Source: Sulfuricaulis sp. (GTDB lineage Bacteria > Pseudomonadota > Gammaproteobacteria > Acidiferrobacterales > Sulfurifustaceae). Taken from it: a stretch of DNA of 32,822 nucleotides. Within the stretch, counting starts at the first letter, position 1. Every line of letters starts with the position of its first letter. The position numbers and the translations under genes were made by a program. Location of the stretch: positions 1-32,822 of the forward strand of contig JAUSDQ010000328.1 in the NCBI GenBank assembly GCA_030650525.1. The letters are read 5' to 3'. This document shows positions 8,984-17,080 of the stretch, in pieces. A model generated the notes under the pieces. That model saw nothing but the letters and a program-made list of their open reading frames with translations, had not been told where the DNA came from and did not search any database.

Positions 8984-9636
8984 GTGCCGAGGGCCGCCAG
9001 GGTAATGGGTTTCGCGCCGAGGTGCTGCATTTCCGCTTCGGCCTTGGGTCCATCATTCGGGTTTATATTGACCGCGCGGATGGCATCGGACAGCAAATAC
9101 ACATTGTAGTCCAGCCGGCGTGCATCGCGCACCGTGTTCAGCACGCAGTAATCGGTGGCCAGTCCGCCGATGAACAATCGTTTTATTTTCCGCGCGCGCA
9201 GACGCGCGTCGAGATCGGTGCCTTCGAATCCGGAGTAGGCATCCTTGTCCGGCTGGGTCGCTTTGGAGATGACGAGGGTGCCGGAAGGAAATCTCAGCGG
9301 GGCGGCAAATTGCGCGCCGGGGGATTCAGCGACGCAGTGCGGCGGCCAGGGACCGCCCCGGGCCTTGAACGAACAGTGATTCGCCGGATGCCAGTCGCGC
9401 GTGGCGTAGACGGGCAATTCGCGCGCGGAAAATTCAGCGAGATAGCGGTTCAACACCGGTACCACCGCATCCCCATCCGGAACCGCAAGACTTCCGCCGG
9501 GCAAAAAGTCGTTCTGCACGTCAACCACGATGAGTGCATCGCCGGCACTTATGCTGATTTTTTGTGCGGGACTCGCCATAGTCTTTTGTCTCTGGTTGGC
9601 GGAATTGAGCGGCGCGTCTTTTGTGTCCGCTCCCAT
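8980..9636 (-). CDS. pncA: Nicotinamidase
   Basis: Hydrolyses nicotinamide to nicotinate and ammonia. Catalytic residues are visible in the longest frame (218 residues): Asp39 in VVDVQNDF, Lys125 in LVISK, and Cys164 in GGLATDYCV. Metal ligands Asp81 and His83 are in TRDWHPANH, and His100 is in WPPHCV. The first 19 residues are polar and not family-like. The second Met (ATG at 9577-9579, protein starting MASPAQ) is an equally likely start and would give the usual length of about 199 residues. Neither start has a strong ribosome binding site. The gene follows polX closely and overlaps pncB by four bases. Confidence 0.94.
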   Translation of the reverse strand: MGADTKDAPLNSANQRQKTMASPAQKISISAGDALIVVDVQNDFLPGGSLAVPDGDAVVPVLNRYLAEFSARELPVYATRDWHPANHCSFKARGGPWPPHCVAESPGAQFAAPLRFPSGTLVISKATQPDKDAYSGFEGTDLDARLRARKIKRLFIGGLATDYCVLNTVRDARRLDYNVYLLSDAIRAVNINPNDGPKAEAEMQHLGAKPITLAALGT

Positions 9637-9644
9637 TCCGTTGC

Positions 9645-11372
9645 TTAAGAAATTGTACGCTTAAGCAGCGGTCGCAGCAGCTTGAGCGACCGGGTATTGA
9701 GCACATCCCTTTTTTCCAGCCAGCCGCGTCGTGCCTGGCCCACGCCATAGACAAGGTTATCGAAGTCCTGGGTGCTGTGGGCATCGGAGCTGATGGCCAC
9801 GAGCACCGCTTCGTCGCGCGCCATCTGGCAGTAGATGTCCAGAAGATCCAGGCGTTCCGGGTGCGCATTGAGTTCGAGAAAACAGCCGCGCTCACGCGCG
9901 CGGCGGATGATCTTGAGCATGTCCACATCATAGGGCTCGCGCGTATCCAGCAGGCGGCCCGTCGGGTGGGCGAGGATGGTGAAATGCGGATGATCCATGG
10001 CGCGCAGAATGCGTTCGGTCTGTTTGGCGCGCGCGAGATTGAACTTGCTGTGCACGGCGCCGACCACCAGATCGCACTCGGACAGGACGTCATCCGGCAG
10101 GTCGAGAGCGCCGTCCTCGAGGATGTCCACTTCGATGCCTTTTAATAGGGTGATGTTCTTGAGCTGGCCATTCAGCTTGTCGATCTCGTTCATCTGTCTG
10201 CGCAACTGTTGCGGATCGAGCCCGTGCGCCACGGTGAGCCGGCGCGAGTGTTCGGTAATGGCGAGGTATTCAAAGCCATGCTGGCGCGCGGCGTCGGCCA
10301 TTTCGCGCAGTGTATGGTGCCCATCGGTGGCCTTGGTGTGGGCGTGGAGGTCGCCCTTGAGGTCGGCGAATTCCACCAGCTTCGGGAGCTTGCCGGCGCG
10401 CGCGGCTTCGATCTCACCGCGGTTTTCGCGCAGTTCGGGCTGGATCCACGGCAGGCCTACCGAGCGATACACGGATTCTTCCGTATCGCCCGCGATTCGC
10501 TTTTCACCCTTGAATACGCCGTATTCGCTGATCTTGAGCCCGTGCTCCTGGGCCAAGCGGCGAATCTCGATGTTGTGCGCCTTGGAGCCGGTGAAGTACT
10601 GCCAAGCAGCGCCAAAGCAATCCTCGTTCACGACCCGCACATCCACCTGCAGGCCGGACTTGAGGATCACCGTGGCGCGCGTGGAACCTTTGGCCATCAC
10701 GTCCTTGACCTCGTCATAGGCGACGAAGCGGTCCATCACATTTTCTGTGTTACCGGATGTCACCAGAATATCGATATCGCCCACGGTCTCCTTGAAGCGG
10801 CGGTAGGAGCCGGCGAGCACCGCCTGTTTCACGCCGGAAATTTTTTCGAGATATTTCCTCAACGGTTCGGCGTACTGTGCCGCCACGGCCAGCTTGAAGC
10901 GGGCCTGCTTTTCGACATGCGCGGAGATCGCTTCGAGGATGGTCTGTTCGGTTTTCTCGCCGAAACCGGGAAGCTTGCGGATACGCCCGTCGCGTGCCGC
11001 ACGCGCCAGTTGTTCGAGTGTGTGCACGTCAAGTTCGTGGTACAGCGCACGCACGCGTTTGGGCCCGAGGCCCGGAATTTTAAGCAGCTCGGTGATGGTC
11101 GGCGGAGTTTTCTGGCGCAGCTTCTCCAGGAACTGGCACTTGCCGGTCTCGACGATCTCCTGAATCTTGGCGGCCAGGTCGTCGCCGATGCCGGGCAATT
11201 CGGTGAGATCCTCGCCCTTCGCCACCATATCCGCCGCCGGCACGCCCGTTCCCTGCAGCTGGCGGGCAGCGTTGCGATAGGCGCGCACGCGGAAGGGATT
11301 CGCGTTATCGATTTCGAGCAGGTCGGCGATCTCCTCGAAGAGCGTGGCGATGTCGGCGTTATGGACGGGCAT
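9645..11372 (-). CDS. polX: Bacterial family X DNA polymerase with PHP exonuclease domain (PolX)
   Basis: A DNA repair polymerase that fills short gaps and carries a metal-dependent 3'-5' exonuclease. The 575 residues show the standard order. Helix-hairpin-helix repeats come first (PGIGDDLA near 60, PGLGPKR near 100, PGFGEKT near 135). The polymerase palm holds GSYRRFKETVGDIDILV, with Asp199, Asp201 and Asp244 as the expected metal ligands. The C-terminal PHP domain (about 335-570) has DLHAHTKATDG (His343, His345), HPTGRLLD and SSDAHST. The length is normal for bacterial PolX. It heads the polX-pncA-pncB-nrdJ-bcp-phoH run and is separated from rtcB by a palindromic repeat. Confidence 0.96.
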   Translation of the reverse strand: MPVHNADIATLFEEIADLLEIDNANPFRVRAYRNAARQLQGTGVPAADMVAKGEDLTELPGIGDDLAAKIQEIVETGKCQFLEKLRQKTPPTITELLKIPGLGPKRVRALYHELDVHTLEQLARAARDGRIRKLPGFGEKTEQTILEAISAHVEKQARFKLAVAAQYAEPLRKYLEKISGVKQAVLAGSYRRFKETVGDIDILVTSGNTENVMDRFVAYDEVKDVMAKGSTRATVILKSGLQVDVRVVNEDCFGAAWQYFTGSKAHNIEIRRLAQEHGLKISEYGVFKGEKRIAGDTEESVYRSVGLPWIQPELRENRGEIEAARAGKLPKLVEFADLKGDLHAHTKATDGHHTLREMADAARQHGFEYLAITEHSRRLTVAHGLDPQQLRRQMNEIDKLNGQLKNITLLKGIEVDILEDGALDLPDDVLSECDLVVGAVHSKFNLARAKQTERILRAMDHPHFTILAHPTGRLLDTREPYDVDMLKIIRRARERGCFLELNAHPERLDLLDIYCQMARDEAVLVAISSDAHSTQDFDNLVYGVGQARRGWLEKRDVLNTRSLKLLRPLLKRTIS

Positions 11373-11384
11373 AAATGATTATTT

Positions 11385-11461
11385 ACCGCAAAGACGCAAA
11401 GAGCGCGAAGGAAGCAAGAAACAACGAAAAATATTTTATTCGTCCTTTGCGTCTTTGCGGT
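11385..11461. repeat. Palindromic repeat, family B, intact small copy
   Basis: A perfect 17-bp inverted repeat (ACCGCAAAGACGCAAAG, 11385-11401, with its complement at 11445-11461) encloses a 43-base AT-rich middle. It fills almost all of the gap between rtcB and polX. As RNA it would form a long hairpin, and it may separate or weaken read-through from the rtcB group into polX. A larger, disrupted relative lies at 16809-17033. I recognise this CCGCAAAG...CTTTGCGG type as a common intergenic repeat; no coding capacity is present. Confidence 0.85.
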
Positions 11462-11471
11462 GAGATTGAAT

Positions 11472-12902
11472 TTATCCTTTTATGCAAATCAAGGGCTCCA
11501 GCCGCGCCACCTTGTGCGCGAGGCCGGCGGCATCGGCGGCGTCCACGACGGCAGACACGTCCTTGTAGGCGCCCGGCGCTTCCTCAGCCACGCCGCGTCC
11601 GGACCGACTGCGAATCAGGATCCCGCGCGCGGCCAGCTCGTCAATCACCTGTCGCCCCTTCCAGGTCTTGTACGCCTGGTGCCGGCTCATGGCGCGTCCG
11701 GCGCCATGGCAGGCGGAGCTGAATGACAGCGCTTCGCCTTCACTGGCGCCGGCAAGGATATAGGAGCCGGTGCCCATCGAGCCGCCGATCAGCACCGGCT
11801 GGCCCACGCTGCGCAGTGCCGCGGGTATATCCGGATGACCCGGGCCGAAGGCGCGCGTCGCGCCCTTGCGGTGCACGTAGAGTTGGTGCGGCTTACCGTC
11901 CACGACATGCTCTTCGACCTTGCAGGTGTTGTGCGAGACATCGTAAAGCAGCGGCAGGCGCGCCTTGGGCAGTACCGTGGCGAAGGCATCGCGCACGAGA
12001 TGGGTCAGGATCTGGCGGTTGGCGAAAGCGCAGTTGATCGCGGCGCGCATCGCGCCGAGATAATCCTCGCCCAGCGGGGAGTTGATCGGCGCACAGGCGA
12101 GTTCGCGGTCGGGGAGCATGATGCCGTAGCCCGCGGCGGCGATCACCATTTCCTTCAGGAACTCGGTGCCGATCTGATGCCCGAGGCCGCGCGAACCGCA
12201 GTGAATGCTGACGACGACGTCGTTTTCGCGAATGCCAAAAATATTCGCCGCATTCGTGTCGAAAACCTTCACGACCTTCTGCACCTCGAGATAATGATTC
12301 CCGCTGCCGAGCGTGCCCATCTCGTCACGCTGGCGTTTCTTCGCCTGCTCGGACACGCAGTCCGGGCGCGCGCCGCGCATCTGGCCCTGCTCCTCGATGT
12401 GTTCGAGGTCCGCTGCGCTCCCGTAACCGCGTTTCACGGCCCAGGCCGCGCCGCCTGTAAGCATCGCATCCATTTCGGATTGATTCAGGCGGATGGCGCC
12501 GGTGCTCCCGAGACCGGCGGGAATTTCCCTATATAAGGTATCGGCCAGCGCTTTCTGAACTGCCATGACGTCTTCGGTGTTTAGTCCGGTGTGCAGGCAG
12601 CGCACGCCGCAGCTGATATCAAAACCCACACCCCCGGCAGATACCACCCCATCTTGTTCTGCATCAAACGCGGCCACGCCGCCGATGGGAAAGCCGTAGC
12701 CCCAATGCGCGTCGGGCATGGCATAGGACGCCTTCACGATGCCGGGCAAGGTAGCGACGTTGCACACCTGCTCATAGACCTTGTGGTCCATCGCGCGGAT
12801 CAGGGTTTCGTCGGCGTAGATCACCGCCGGCACGCGCATGGCGCCGTGGGGAGCGATTTCCCATTCGTAATCGGTGTGACGGGCAAAGAGCGCGATATCC
12901 AT
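11472..12902 (-). CDS. rtcB: RNA-splicing ligase RtcB
   Basis: A GTP- and manganese-dependent RNA ligase that joins 2',3'-cyclic-phosphate or 3'-phosphate ends to 5'-OH ends. It acts in tRNA and rRNA repair in bacteria. The 476 residues show all hallmark motifs: PDAHWGYGFPIGGVAA, GGVGFDISCGVR (Asp95 and Cys98, metal ligands), LGSGNHYLEVQ, SIHCGSRGLGHQIG, VSHNTCKVEEH, GSMGTGSYI, and ACHGAGRAMSR with the histidine that is guanylylated. The protein ends in the family-typical ICIKG. It lies 17 bases after the archease gene. No rtcA or rtcR is present, so this is the archease-linked type and not the E. coli rtcBA type. Confidence 0.97.
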   Translation of the reverse strand: MDIALFARHTDYEWEIAPHGAMRVPAVIYADETLIRAMDHKVYEQVCNVATLPGIVKASYAMPDAHWGYGFPIGGVAAFDAEQDGVVSAGGVGFDISCGVRCLHTGLNTEDVMAVQKALADTLYREIPAGLGSTGAIRLNQSEMDAMLTGGAAWAVKRGYGSAADLEHIEEQGQMRGARPDCVSEQAKKRQRDEMGTLGSGNHYLEVQKVVKVFDTNAANIFGIRENDVVVSIHCGSRGLGHQIGTEFLKEMVIAAAGYGIMLPDRELACAPINSPLGEDYLGAMRAAINCAFANRQILTHLVRDAFATVLPKARLPLLYDVSHNTCKVEEHVVDGKPHQLYVHRKGATRAFGPGHPDIPAALRSVGQPVLIGGSMGTGSYILAGASEGEALSFSSACHGAGRAMSRHQAYKTWKGRQVIDELAARGILIRSRSGRGVAEEAPGAYKDVSAVVDAADAAGLAHKVARLEPLICIKG

Positions 12903-12919
12903 GGCGGCATCACTCCCGG

Positions 12920-13342
12920 TTAAACGTCAACGACACACTGGGCAACCCATTCGCCATTGCTCTCGCGCGCGACCCGCAACGCGGTGTAGGTCGCGCCCTT
13001 GATCTCGACCGCCAGTTGATGTTTGGCGGTATCCATCGGTTCGCCCCAAACGCTGGCGACGAGTTGGTGTTCCTTAATATGAACCTCGAAGCGGCCGAAA
13101 AGCCATTTGCGCGTGGCCATCTCGTATACGAGCGCGTTGAGCCAGTCCACCAGCAGCAGTTCATCGTCCGGTGCGGCACAGGCAATTTCCACTCTTTCAA
13201 CAGCGGATATTATTGCGGGATCGGTAATCACGGCGGACATGGCGATAGCCGTCTGCTCGAAAGCCTCTTCCTTGGAATTACCAATCCCGCGCACGCCCAT
13301 ATCGGCTTCGTGTGGAAAATGTTCCCAGCGTTTCTTGTTCAT
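12920..13342 (-). CDS. Archease (RtcB activator)
   Basis: A small acidic protein (140 residues) that speeds RtcB guanylylation and lets it turn over many times. Family marks are the N-terminal [20 protein letters not shown], the middle [13 protein letters not shown], and the C-terminal VDV, whose Asp with the N-terminal Asp14 binds metal. The ATG start leads straight into the typical sequence after six residues. It lies 18 bases after the phosphoribosyltransferase gene and 17 bases before rtcB, in the same direction, which fits a joint transcript. Confidence 0.94.
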   Translation of the reverse strand: MNKKRWEHFPHEADMGVRGIGNSKEEAFEQTAIAMSAVITDPAIISAVERVEIACAAPDDELLLVDWLNALVYEMATRKWLFGRFEVHIKEHQLVASVWGEPMDTAKHQLAVEIKGATYTALRVARESNGEWVAQCVVDV

Positions 13343-13360
13343 GGCCTGGAACAGGCTGCA

Positions 13361-14059
13361 TTAATGGTTTTTTTGGAAGCGGCGCATGATGTCGATGACC
13401 GTCGCTTCATCCACGTCCGTCCACTGCTCGTAAGCATCGGCGACGGCAAAACTCATGCCTTCACGGATATTCGGACAATACAGCGAGTCCACTTCGGCGG
13501 CAATTCGTGCGACGGCGTTCGCATGTCCTGTCGGAATCGCGACGATGATTTTGTCCGCGGCAAGACGACGTATCGCCTCCACCGCGGTGAGCAGGGTAAA
13601 TCCGGAAGCCAGACCATCGTCAATCAGGATGATGGTGCGGTGTCTGAGATCCGGTAGATAAGGATCCCCGCGCAACTGACGCAGACGGCGTTCCACTTTT
13701 TCTTTTGTGCGGGCGATGCCGTCCTGCACCGCTTCCGGCCGCAATCCCAGAACCGCGATCAGTTCCCGATTCAGGCGCACCGAGCCATCAAAGGCCACCG
13801 CGCCGTATCCCGATTCCGTGCTCCAGGGCAACGTGATCTTGCTGACGACCGCGAGATCGAGCGGCAGGCTGAGTTGTTTCGCCACCTCCGACGCCACCGG
13901 TACGCCACCGGCCGGAATCGCGAGGATCAGTGCGTCTGTTCCGCGTAACGCACTCAACACCCTCGCCAGCACATCCCCGGCGTGTGTACGGTCGCGGAAT
14001 ACCTGCCCGCGATTACGCATTTCGGGAAGATCGAAAATTTTTCCCGCGGTGTCTGACAT
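13361..14059 (-). CDS. Phosphoribosyltransferase-family protein (copy 1)
   Basis: A type I phosphoribosyltransferase fold of 232 residues. The PRPP loop is IILIDDGLASGFT (143-155), preceded by LAIPAGGVPVASEVA (46-60), which fits the stand-alone predicted phosphoribosyltransferase family COG1926. The substrate is unknown. The loop has Ser-Gly where most members have Thr-Gly. The protein differs clearly from the second copy at 17081, so the two probably have different substrates. It lies between amrS (83 bases upstream) and archease (18 bases downstream), linking the radical SAM gene to the RNA-repair pair. Confidence 0.85.
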   Translation of the reverse strand: MSDTAGKIFDLPEMRNRGQVFRDRTHAGDVLARVLSALRGTDALILAIPAGGVPVASEVAKQLSLPLDLAVVSKITLPWSTESGYGAVAFDGSVRLNRELIAVLGLRPEAVQDGIARTKEKVERRLRQLRGDPYLPDLRHRTIILIDDGLASGFTLLTAVEAIRRLAADKIIVAIPTGHANAVARIAAEVDSLYCPNIREGMSFAVADAYEQWTDVDEATVIDIMRRFQKNH

Positions 14060-14142
14060 GAACAGATATATACCACCGTTATCCCCGCGGAAACATGATG
14101 GCCGTCAAACCGCGATCGCATCGCGCTGGACCGGCGGGGGAA

Positions 14143-15252
14143 TCAGGCGGCGAAATTCGCCAGGCGCACCGGCAGTCGTCGCGCGCCCCAGTTGCCGTGT
14201 TTGGCCTCGAACACCCCGGCGCAGGCGGTGCCGCAGGCTATGCACTTGCCGTCTTTGTCGAGATTCCAGGCGGTGAGATTGTACCAGTCGCGCCCGATGA
14301 CTTTGGCACCGCAGTGATGGCAATAGGTTGAATCGCCCGCTTCGTTGTGCACGTTGCCGGTATAGGCATAGCGCACGCCGTTTTTCATCGCGATCCGGCG
14401 CGCGTTGATGAGCGTGGCCGGCGGTGTCGCCGGGATGTCGCGCATCTTCCAGTCCGGGTGAAACGCGGTGAAGTGCATCGGCACGTCGGGCCCGAGATTT
14501 TCCGCCACCCATTGTGTCATTTCCTCGAGCTCCTTCTCCGAGTCATTGAGGCCGGGAATGAGCAGGGTGGTGATCTCGAACCATACCTTGGTTTCGTGCT
14601 TGAGGTACTTGAGCGTGTCGAGCACGGGCTGCAGATGCGAGCCGGTCACCTTCCAGTAGAAATTCTCGGTGAAGGCCTTGAGGTCCACGTTGGCCGCGTC
14701 CATGTATTGGTAAAACTCGCGCCGCGGCTCGTCGCACATGTACCCTGCCGTGACCGCGACGGATTTAATGCCGAGTTCACGGCAGGCCTTGGCGACGTCG
14801 ATCGCGTATTCCATGAAGATGACTGGATCGTTGTAGGTGTAGGCTACGCTGCGGCAATCGAGTTTTTTGGCCGCGTGTGCGATGGTCTGGGGCGATGCCT
14901 GATCCATCAGCGTGTCGAGTTCGCGCGATTTGCTGATGTCCCAGTTCTGGCAGAACTTGCAGGCCAGGTTGCAGCCGGCGGTGCCGAAGGAAAGGACCGG
15001 GGTGCCGGGGAGAAAATGATTGAGCGGTTTCTTCTCGATCGGGTCCACGCAATAGCCGCTCGAGCGGCCATAGGTGGTGAGCACGATCTGATCGTTATGG
15101 TTGCCGCGCACGAAGCACAGGCCACGCTGGCCTTCGTGCAGCTTACAATAACGCGGGCATACATCGCACTGCACCCGCCCGTCGTCGAGCTTGTGCCAGT
15201 AGCGGGTCGGGACCACCGACGCCGAATCGAGGATTTCCGCTTCCGTGGACAT
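14143..15252 (-). CDS. amrS: Radical SAM enzyme of the AmmeMemoRadiSam set (AmrS)
   Basis: A radical S-adenosylmethionine enzyme of the AmmeMemoRadiSam family. Numbered from an alternative start at 15294, the [4Fe-4S] motif CNLACKFC uses Cys108, Cys112 and Cys115. An extra N-terminal cysteine group (Cys43, 46, 50, 60: VQCDVCPRYCKLHEGQRGLC) and a C-terminal CxxC...CxxC pair (YCHHCG, CIACGTAC) suggest a zinc site or further cluster. The annotated start (MSTEAEIL, 369 residues) gives the usual length. The upstream ATG at 15292-15294 adds 14 residues and has a slightly better ribosome binding site (AGGCG). The reaction is not established. It is divergent from amrB and amrA. Confidence 0.93.
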   Translation of the reverse strand: MSTEAEILDSASVVPTRYWHKLDDGRVQCDVCPRYCKLHEGQRGLCFVRGNHNDQIVLTTYGRSSGYCVDPIEKKPLNHFLPGTPVLSFGTAGCNLACKFCQNWDISKSRELDTLMDQASPQTIAHAAKKLDCRSVAYTYNDPVIFMEYAIDVAKACRELGIKSVAVTAGYMCDEPRREFYQYMDAANVDLKAFTENFYWKVTGSHLQPVLDTLKYLKHETKVWFEITTLLIPGLNDSEKELEEMTQWVAENLGPDVPMHFTAFHPDWKMRDIPATPPATLINARRIAMKNGVRYAYTGNVHNEAGDSTYCHHCGAKVIGRDWYNLTAWNLDKDGKCIACGTACAGVFEAKHGNWGARRLPVRLANFAA

Positions 15253-15371
15253 GAGTAATAAGTGCGGCCAGGGACGGGTTATATCAACATCCATACTACG
15301 CCTGCCTTGTTTTACTTGAAATCAGCACCGGTCGGGCACATTGTAGTAACTGGTTTCCAGTGGAAAAGCTC

Positions 15372-16157
15372 ATGGCTAATGTGCGAAACGCGGCGGTGGC
15401 CGGCCTGTTTTACCCGGAAGATCCGCGTGAATTGCACGCGATGGTCGCGGATTTTCTCGGCGCGGTGCCCGCGGCCGGGACCGTACCCAAGGCCATCATC
15501 GCGCCGCACGCGGGCTATATCTATTCCGGCCCGGTCGCGGCGTCGGCTTATGCGCGGCTCAAACCCGCGCGCGGCCGTATCACGCGCGTGGTGCTGCTCG
15601 GTCCCGCGCACCGTGTCGGGTTTCACGGGTTGGCGCTCCCGAGCGCTGATTATTTTATGACCCCCTTGGGCCGCATTGCGGTGGATCAGGAAGCGGTCAA
15701 AAAAATATCCCTTCTCCCTCACGTGTGCGTGATGGACGCCGCCCACGCGCAGGAACACAGCCTCGAGGTGCATCTGCCGTTCCTCCAGGAAGCGCTGGGT
15801 GGGTTCAGCCTGGTACCGCTGGTGGTGGGCGACGCCGCGCCCGAGGAAGTCGGCGAGGTGCTCGATCTGCTCTGGGGCGGTCCGGAAACTCTGATCGTCA
15901 TCAGCTCGGACCTGAGTCACTATCACGACTATAAAACCGCGCAGAAACTGGATCGCGCGACCTCGCAGGCGATCGAGCAGTTGCGGCCCGAGGACATCGA
16001 TTACGATCACGCCTGCGGGCGCAACCCGGTGAACGGCCTGTTGCACGTGGCGCGCCGGCTTGGCCTCAAGGCGAAGACCATTGATCTGCGCAATTCCGGC
16101 GACACCGCCGGTTCGCATGACCGGGTAGTCGGCTACGGTGCTTATGTCTTTGAATAA
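15372..16157 (+). CDS. amrB: AmmeMemoRadiSam system protein B (MEMO1 family, AmrB)
   Basis: A MEMO1-family protein, related to class III extradiol dioxygenases. Expected metal-site residues are present in 261 residues: His46 in APHAGYIYSG, His80 in LLGPAHRVGFHG, and Cys215 in DHACGRNP. EHSLEVHLPFLQ (about 128-139) and ISSDLSHYHDY (177-187) are family marks. The ATG at 15372 is preferred over a GTG four codons upstream because GGAAAAG lies at proper spacing and the protein then starts MANVRNAAVAGLFYP, as usual. The gene overlaps amrA in another frame. A shared divergent promoter region with amrS (about 15253-15371) is likely. Confidence 0.94.
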   Translation: MANVRNAAVAGLFYPEDPRELHAMVADFLGAVPAAGTVPKAIIAPHAGYIYSGPVAASAYARLKPARGRITRVVLLGPAHRVGFHGLALPSADYFMTPLGRIAVDQEAVKKISLLPHVCVMDAAHAQEHSLEVHLPFLQEALGGFSLVPLVVGDAAPEEVGEVLDLLWGGPETLIVISSDLSHYHDYKTAQKLDRATSQAIEQLRPEDIDYDHACGRNPVNGLLHVARRLGLKAKTIDLRNSGDTAGSHDRVVGYGAYVFE

Positions 16158-16719
16158 CATTACGTCCGTCCTCGCGCCATCGCACAAACAGCAGCTTCTG
16201 CAATTGGCGGGGGATTCGATCAAGAAGGGCCTGCGTGGCGAGACATTCGCCATTCAGGCGACCGACTATGCAGAACCGCTGCGTGTCTTGCGCGCCACGT
16301 TTGTGACCTTGCAGGTCGATGAAAAGCTGCGCGGCTGCATCGGCACGCTCGAGGCATGCCGGACGCTGGTCGAAGACGTGGTGAGCAACGCCTACGGCGC
16401 GGCGTTCCGCGACACGCGTTTCCCGACGCTGACCTGGCCGGAATACGAACGCCTCGATATCCACATCTCCCTATTAAGCCTGCCCGAGCCAGTGCAGTTT
16501 TCTTCCGAAGAGGATCTGCTGGCGCAGTTGCGTCCGCAGGTGGATGGCTTGATCATCGAGGAAGGCTTCTATCGCGGCACGTTTCTACCCTCGGTGTGGG
16601 AACAGCTGCCCGAGCCGCGCGAATTCCTGCGCCACCTCAAACACAAGGCCGGCCTGCCTCCGGACTACTGGTCAAGCCGTATCCTTGTGCAGCGTTACAC
16701 CACCGAATCCATTCCTTAG
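16144..16719 (+). CDS. amrA: AmmeMemoRadiSam system protein A (AMMECR1 family, AmrA)
   Basis: An AMMECR1-domain protein of 191 residues filling the whole domain. The near-invariant LRGCIGTLE motif is present, followed by VSNAYGAAFRDTRFPTLT, and the end KHKAGLPPDYWSS is typical. The function of the domain is unknown, but it occurs with MEMO and a radical SAM protein in many prokaryotes. The start lies inside the end of amrB (14-base overlap from the ATG; a GTG two codons earlier is also possible), so the two are translationally linked. Confidence 0.94.
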   Translation: MSLNNITSVLAPSHKQQLLQLAGDSIKKGLRGETFAIQATDYAEPLRVLRATFVTLQVDEKLRGCIGTLEACRTLVEDVVSNAYGAAFRDTRFPTLTWPEYERLDIHISLLSLPEPVQFSSEEDLLAQLRPQVDGLIIEEGFYRGTFLPSVWEQLPEPREFLRHLKHKAGLPPDYWSSRILVQRYTTESIP

Positions 16720-16808
16720 CCGCGCCCGGTGTAACCTTGACCGTTATCAAGGAAGTGCCCTCATAAGGGGATATTCTGTTTTTGTTAAAAAGCTATAACA
16801 AAATAGCT

Positions 16809-17033
16809 CACCGCAAAGGCGCGAAGGACGCAAAGAAGATCTCTGTAGTACAGAAATACTTAGAGTGCATAACAAAATGGAACTCACGGGTTTTTGTAGG
16901 GTGCGCAAAAGCGAAGCGTTGCGCACCAGACAGCTTGTACGGTGCGCTTCGCTGTCGCTCAGCACACCCTACAATGATTCATTTTGTTGGACGCTCTTAT
17001 CTATTCCTTTGCGCTCTTTGCGTCTTTGCGGTG
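16809..17033. repeat. Family B palindromic repeat interrupted by a family A element
   Basis: CACCGCAAAG (16809-16818) and CTTTGCGGTG (17024-17033) are the ends of a B-type repeat like that at 11385-11461. The shared end sequence extends about 27 bases inward with a few changes. Instead of a short middle, this copy holds about 170 bases, including a second inverted pair (AACAAAATG near 16871 and CATTTTGTT near 16980) and a complete A element (16895-16973). It fills most of the 361-base gap between amrA and the next gene. I see no gene in the gap. Confidence 0.75.
16895..16973. repeat. Family A palindromic repeat, copy 1
   Basis: Ends TGTAGGGTG (16895-16903) and CACCCTACA (16965-16973). Inside are further matched arms (GTGCGCAAAAGCGAAGCG and CGGTGCGCTTCGCTGTCG), so the single strand would fold into a branched hairpin. 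The 79-base element is closely matched by copy 2 at 19522-19599, and half of it by 30349-30382. No open frame is present. Confidence 0.8.
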
Positions 17034-17080
17034 GAATTTTATCTTGTTAGAGGTCCTAGGGCAGAGTCGGGAGCCGTGCC

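Noticed and set aside
10209-11378. 389-residue open frame on the plus strand
   Set aside because: It is antisense to polX, whose domains cover the whole stretch; no family motif on this strand.
15312-16253. 313-residue minus-strand open frame opposite amrB
   Set aside because: AmrB and AmrA motifs on the plus strand cover the region, and the minus-strand translation has shadow composition.
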